Origin: Kitasatospora indigofera
GTDB lineage: Bacteria; Actinomycetota; Actinomycetes; Streptomycetales; Streptomycetaceae
Direction: 5' to 3'
Assembly (NCBI RefSeq): GCF_014655955.1
Contig: NZ_BNBO01000005.1
Span: forward strand, 1 to 64,000
Length of the DNA stretch: 64,000 nucleotides
Of the stretch, positions 61,474 to 64,000 are shown one piece after another. The position numbers and the translations under genes are program-made. How positions within the stretch are numbered: the first letter of the stretch is position 1; each line of letters opens with the position of its first letter. The notes below the pieces were generated by a model. The model ran no database searches and was not told the DNA's origin. It saw nothing but the letters and a program-made list of their open reading frames with translations.

Positions 61474-62907
61474 ATGGCCATCGTCGCGGGGATAGACAGT
61501 TCGACCAACCGCACCAAGATCGTGGCGTGCGACGCCGAGACCGGCGCCGTGCTGCGCTCCGGCAAGGCCCCGCACCCGGCCCCCGAGGGCGACGACGCCC
61601 GGGCCGGGACGGACCCGCAGTCCTGGCTGCACTCGCTGGGGGAGGCCGCCGCGGGAGGCCTGCTGGAGAGCGTCCGGGCGATCGGCGTCTGCGCCCAGCA
61701 GCACGGCATGATCGGCCTGGACGCGGGCGGCGTGCTGGTCCGCCCCGCCATCCTGTGGAACGACCCGCGCTCGGCCGGCGCCGCGGCGGCCCTGGTGGAC
61801 GCCCTCGGCGGCCCCGCCGCCTGGACCCAGGCCATCGGCGCCGTCCCGACCGCCAGCTACACCATCGCCAAGCTGCGCTGGCTGGCCGAGTTCGAACCGG
61901 CCTCGGCCCGGCGGATCGCCGAGGTGCTGCTGCCGCACGACTGGCTGGTCTGGCAGCTCCTCGGCCACCCGCAGCGCCGCACCACCGACCGCGGCGACGC
62001 CTCCGGCACCGGCTACTGGTCGCCGGTCACCGGCGAGTACCGGCAGGACCTGGTGAAGCTGGCCCTCGGCCACGAACTGCGGCTGCCCGAGGTCCTCGCC
62101 CCGGCCGAGCCCGCCGGGCACACCCCCGAGGGCCTGCTGATCTCGGCCGGCACCGGCGACAACATGGCCGCCGCCCTGGGCCTGGGCCTCGGCCCCGGCG
62201 ACGCGGTGGTGTCGATCGGCGGCAACGGCACCATCTTCGCGGTGCACGACCGGGCCGTGGTGGACGCCTCCGGCGTCATCTCCTCCTTCGCCGACGCGAC
62301 CGGCCGCCACCTGCCGATGGCCGCCACCCTGAACGCCGCCCAGGTGCTGCGCGCCACCGCCGGGATGCTCGGCACCGACCTGGAGGGGCTCAGCGAGCTG
62401 GCCCTGCAGTCCTCCCCCGGCTCCTACGGGCTGGTGCTGCTGCCCTACCTGGACGGTGAGCGCACGCCCAGCCTGCCGCACGCGGCGGGCACCCTGACCG
62501 GGCTGCGCGCCGAGTCGATGGCGCCCCACCACCTGGCCAGGGCCGCCGTCGAGGGCATGCTCTGCAACATCGCCGACGCGCTGGACGTGCTGCGGGCCAA
62601 GGGCGTGGAGGTCCGCCGGGTGTTCCTGCTCGGCACCGCCGGGCGGCTGCCCGCCGTGCGGCAGATCGCCCCGCAGCTGTTCGGCGTCCCCGTCGTCGTC
62701 CCCGCGCCCGGCGACCACGCGGCGCGCGGCGCCGCCCGGCAGGCCGCCTGGGCCCTGGCCGGCGGCGCCGAGCCGCCGCGCTGGGAGCTGCCGGAGGGGG
62801 CCGTCACCACCGTCCCCGACCAGGAGCGGGACCTGCCGGTCGGGTCGGCGGTCCGCCGGCAGTACGCGGCGGCCCGGGAGCAGATCCACCCGGAGACCGC
62901 CTCCTGA
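61474..62907 (+). CDS. FGGY-family carbohydrate kinase (xylulokinase-like)
   Basis: A 477-residue sugar kinase. GIDSSTNRTKIV is the N-terminal phosphate loop, GVCAQQHGMIGLD and AILWNDPRS resemble xylulokinase, ISAGTGDNMAAALGLG and VSIGGNGTIFAVHD form the second ATP-binding half, and FLLGTAGRLPAVRQIAPQLF matches the C-terminal FGGY_C adenosine motif. It should phosphorylate a ketose or polyol, xylulose being the best guess. No isomerase, transporter or regulator gene is adjacent in the window, so the substrate is not settled. The ATG at 61474 is chosen; the 30-codon upstream extension is not family-like. Confidence 0.9.
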   Translation: MAIVAGIDSSTNRTKIVACDAETGAVLRSGKAPHPAPEGDDARAGTDPQSWLHSLGEAAAGGLLESVRAIGVCAQQHGMIGLDAGGVLVRPAILWNDPRSAGAAAALVDALGGPAAWTQAIGAVPTASYTIAKLRWLAEFEPASARRIAEVLLPHDWLVWQLLGHPQRRTTDRGDASGTGYWSPVTGEYRQDLVKLALGHELRLPEVLAPAEPAGHTPEGLLISAGTGDNMAAALGLGLGPGDAVVSIGGNGTIFAVHDRAVVDASGVISSFADATGRHLPMAATLNAAQVLRATAGMLGTDLEGLSELALQSSPGSYGLVLLPYLDGERTPSLPHAAGTLTGLRAESMAPHHLARAAVEGMLCNIADALDVLRAKGVEVRRVFLLGTAGRLPAVRQIAPQLFGVPVVVPAPGDHAARGAARQAAWALAGGAEPPRWELPEGAVTTVPDQERDLPVGSAVRRQYAAAREQIHPETAS

Positions 62908-63063
62908 GACCGTCCGGTGCCGGGCGCCGGTGGCGACGGGAATGCGTCAACCGGCCACCGGTGAAGGCCGGGAGCAGGACACGGCCGTCGGAGCGGAGGG
63001 CGGATCCCCCGCGGCGCTGCCCGAAGGAGCCGACGACGGCCGGAGGCTGACGGTCAGCCCGTT

Positions 63064-63341
63064 CTGCCGGTCTTCGCCTTCACCACCACCGGCGACGTGA
63101 CCGTTCGGCGTCTTCAACGTCCCGCGCCGGCTGCGCGAGCGGGGCCGGCGGGTGCCCGCCTGCGGCTTCCCGGCGGACGGGACCGGCCCCGCGGTGCTGC
63201 GGGCGTCCGCCGCAAGGGCTTCTCCCGCGACCTGGCTGACCGCTGCTCGCCGGCCTGACCCGGCCGCTGCCGGAACTCAGGAGCCGGCCGCGCCCGTTGA
63301 AGGACCTCGGGGTCCCGGCCGGGACGGCCTGCCACCACTGA
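63064..63341 (+). pseudogene. gadB: C-terminal remnant of a glutamate decarboxylase gene (gadB)
   Basis: Pieces of GadB C-terminal sequence appear in three frames: LPVFAFTTTGDVT (from 63064), FGVFNVPRRLRERGRRVPAC then GFPADGTGPAVLR (from 63104), RKGFSRDLADRC (from 63211) and TRPLPELRSRPRPLKDLGV to CHH-stop (63258-63341). In intact streptomycete GadB these form one continuous tail (LPVFAFTT, FDVSRRLREHGW-VPAY-FPAN, VLR-NGFS-DLA, LPELR, HH end). At least three frameshifts are needed, and no upstream catalytic part is visible, so it is a dead fragment. GadB normally converts glutamate to GABA in acid tolerance. Confidence 0.75.
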
Positions 63342-63526
63342 GCCACCGTCGGGCGGCGGTCCGGGCCCTCGCCGGGCCGCCGCCCGCCCTGGGCGTCGGC
63401 GGCGCGCGCTATGCTGCCCGACGGACTCTCAGGACCACCAACCCGCCGGGCCTTGAGGAGGGGGCCGTCCAGGCGCGTGGCACCGTCCCGTACTCAGCCG
63501 GACCCGGTCACCACCAGGCGAACGGC
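63342..63526. promoter_or_regulatory. Short upstream region of the right-edge HTH gene
   Basis: No gene is seen. GCGCTATGCTGCCCGACGG (63407-63425) contains a TATGCT -10-like box. A GAACGGC purine stretch precedes the ATG at 63527. Confidence 0.3.
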
Positions 63527-64000
63527 ATGACGATGACCACCGAGGACGCACTCACCACGCCCCCGCACGGCGCCTCCGGCGCCGGAGCCGACGCCGGACC
63601 CGACGCCGCCGAGCGGCTGCGCCTGGAGCTGCTGGCCTTCAAGGACGCCTCGGGGCTCAGCTACGCCAGGATCGGCGAGCGTACGCACTACGCGAAGTCC
63701 TCGTGGGAGCGCTGGGTCAACGGCAAGCAGTTCCCGCCGCGCGGGGCCGTGGAGAGCCTGGACGCCGCCTTCGGCCACGAGGTGGCCCCGCTGCTCGACC
63801 TGTGGGACCTCGCCGACCGGGAGCGGGCGGCGGCCGACGCGGCCGGTACCGCGGCCGGTACCGACGCGGCCGGCCCGGAGGGCACCGACGGCGAGGACGC
63901 GGCGCCCGCACCGGCCGGGCGCACCGGCTGGTGGTCGGCCCGCCGGGCGGTGGCCGCCGGGGCACTCGCGGCCGTCCTGGCCGCCGCCCTGGTCCTCGGG
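63527..64000 (+). CDS. Helix-turn-helix membrane protein (partial, runs off the right edge)
   Basis: 158 residues are visible. Residues 26-85 form an XRE-like DNA-binding region (LELLAFKDASGLSYARIGER, THYAKSSWERWVNGKQFPPR), then a helical part, an Ala/Thr/Gly/Asp linker, and a hydrophobic segment starting WSARRAVAAGALAAVLAAAL that continues past the window end. This is the plan of cytosolic HTH/one-membrane-span proteins common in Streptomyces, some with extracytoplasmic sensor or lectin domains. What lies beyond the membrane is unknown. Confidence 0.8.
   Translation, partial: MTMTTEDALTTPPHGASGAGADAGPDAAERLRLELLAFKDASGLSYARIGERTHYAKSSWERWVNGKQFPPRGAVESLDAAFGHEVAPLLDLWDLADRERAAADAAGTAAGTDAAGPEGTDGEDAAPAPAGRTGWWSARRAVAAGALAAVLAAALVLG

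Noticed and set aside
63080..63346. Minus-strand 88-codon frame in the gadB remnant
   Set aside because: Its translation is Arg/Pro/Gly-rich with no features, while the plus strand matches GadB pieces in order.

Overview
The window is a GC-rich chromosomal segment from an actinomycete of the family Streptomycetaceae (Streptomyces or Kitasatospora). The evidence is the strong G/C third-position bias, frequent GTG starts, leaderless TAGAGT-type promoters, and two conserved Streptomyces blocks: terD/terD/peroxiredoxin/DUF3052/aceE and fasR-fabD-fabH-acpP-fabF-DUF3145. From memory these correspond to the SCO2367-2371 and SCO2386-2391 neighbourhoods of S. coelicolor. Most of the window is core chromosome. 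The left edge is mobile.

Layout. 1-1.95 kb: right end of an integrated actinomycete integrative and conjugative element (3' end of a replication ATPase gene, xis, int) abutting its target, tRNA-Val(TAC). 2.2-4.5 kb: a coiled-coil membrane protein, a DUF4442 hot-dog protein and an FmdB zinc ribbon. 4.6-17.7 kb: a tellurium-resistance-type (Ter) stress locus. It has a four-gene biosynthetic module (HAD, StiP-type PELOTA/PRTase, PRTase-TRSP, CitE-like lyase), a frameshifted terD with a Pro/Gln-rich tail, a terA-like gene, a DUF2637 membrane protein, a TerC-superfamily DUF475 protein, two intact terD paralogues and an AhpE-like peroxiredoxin. 17.3-21.1 kb: DUF3052 and the homodimeric pyruvate dehydrogenase E1 gene aceE.

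21-43 kb is accessory metabolism and regulation: photolyase, a polytopic GT-C-like membrane protein, a DHA2 drug exporter with a divergent TetR repressor, and a NarL-type two-component system. A plus-strand run follows, with two secreted DUF1023 alpha/beta hydrolases flanking an acyltransferase-3 protein, a secreted copper-radical oxidase and a DyP peroxidase fused to a four-repeat hemopexin-like domain. Next come a WYL regulator, a mycothiol-type metalloprotein, a translationally coupled merR-aldo/keto reductase pair, a serine hydrolase and a pirin. 43.3-49.3 kb is the FasR-controlled housekeeping type II fatty acid synthase operon and DUF3145.

49.7-64 kb holds two oxidoreductase/regulator divergent pairs (MarR, TetR) with clear palindromic operators, an LCP cell-wall ligase, a PLP enzyme, a Cys-less isochorismatase-fold protein, an M15-like lipoprotein, a CAT-anticodon tRNA, two tandem lipoprotein trypsin-like proteases, two tRNA-Asn genes, a small membrane-anchored protein, an FGGY sugar kinase, an unannotated multiply frameshifted remnant of a glutamate decarboxylase gene, and the start of an HTH membrane protein that runs off the right edge.

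The most interesting points are the copper oxidase next to the DyP-hemopexin fusion, the Ter metabolite cluster with its broken terD, the operator palindromes at divergent promoters, the 18-bp minisatellite encoding the tail of the MerR regulator, and the gadB remnant. I found no CRISPR array, no insertion sequence and no rRNA operon.
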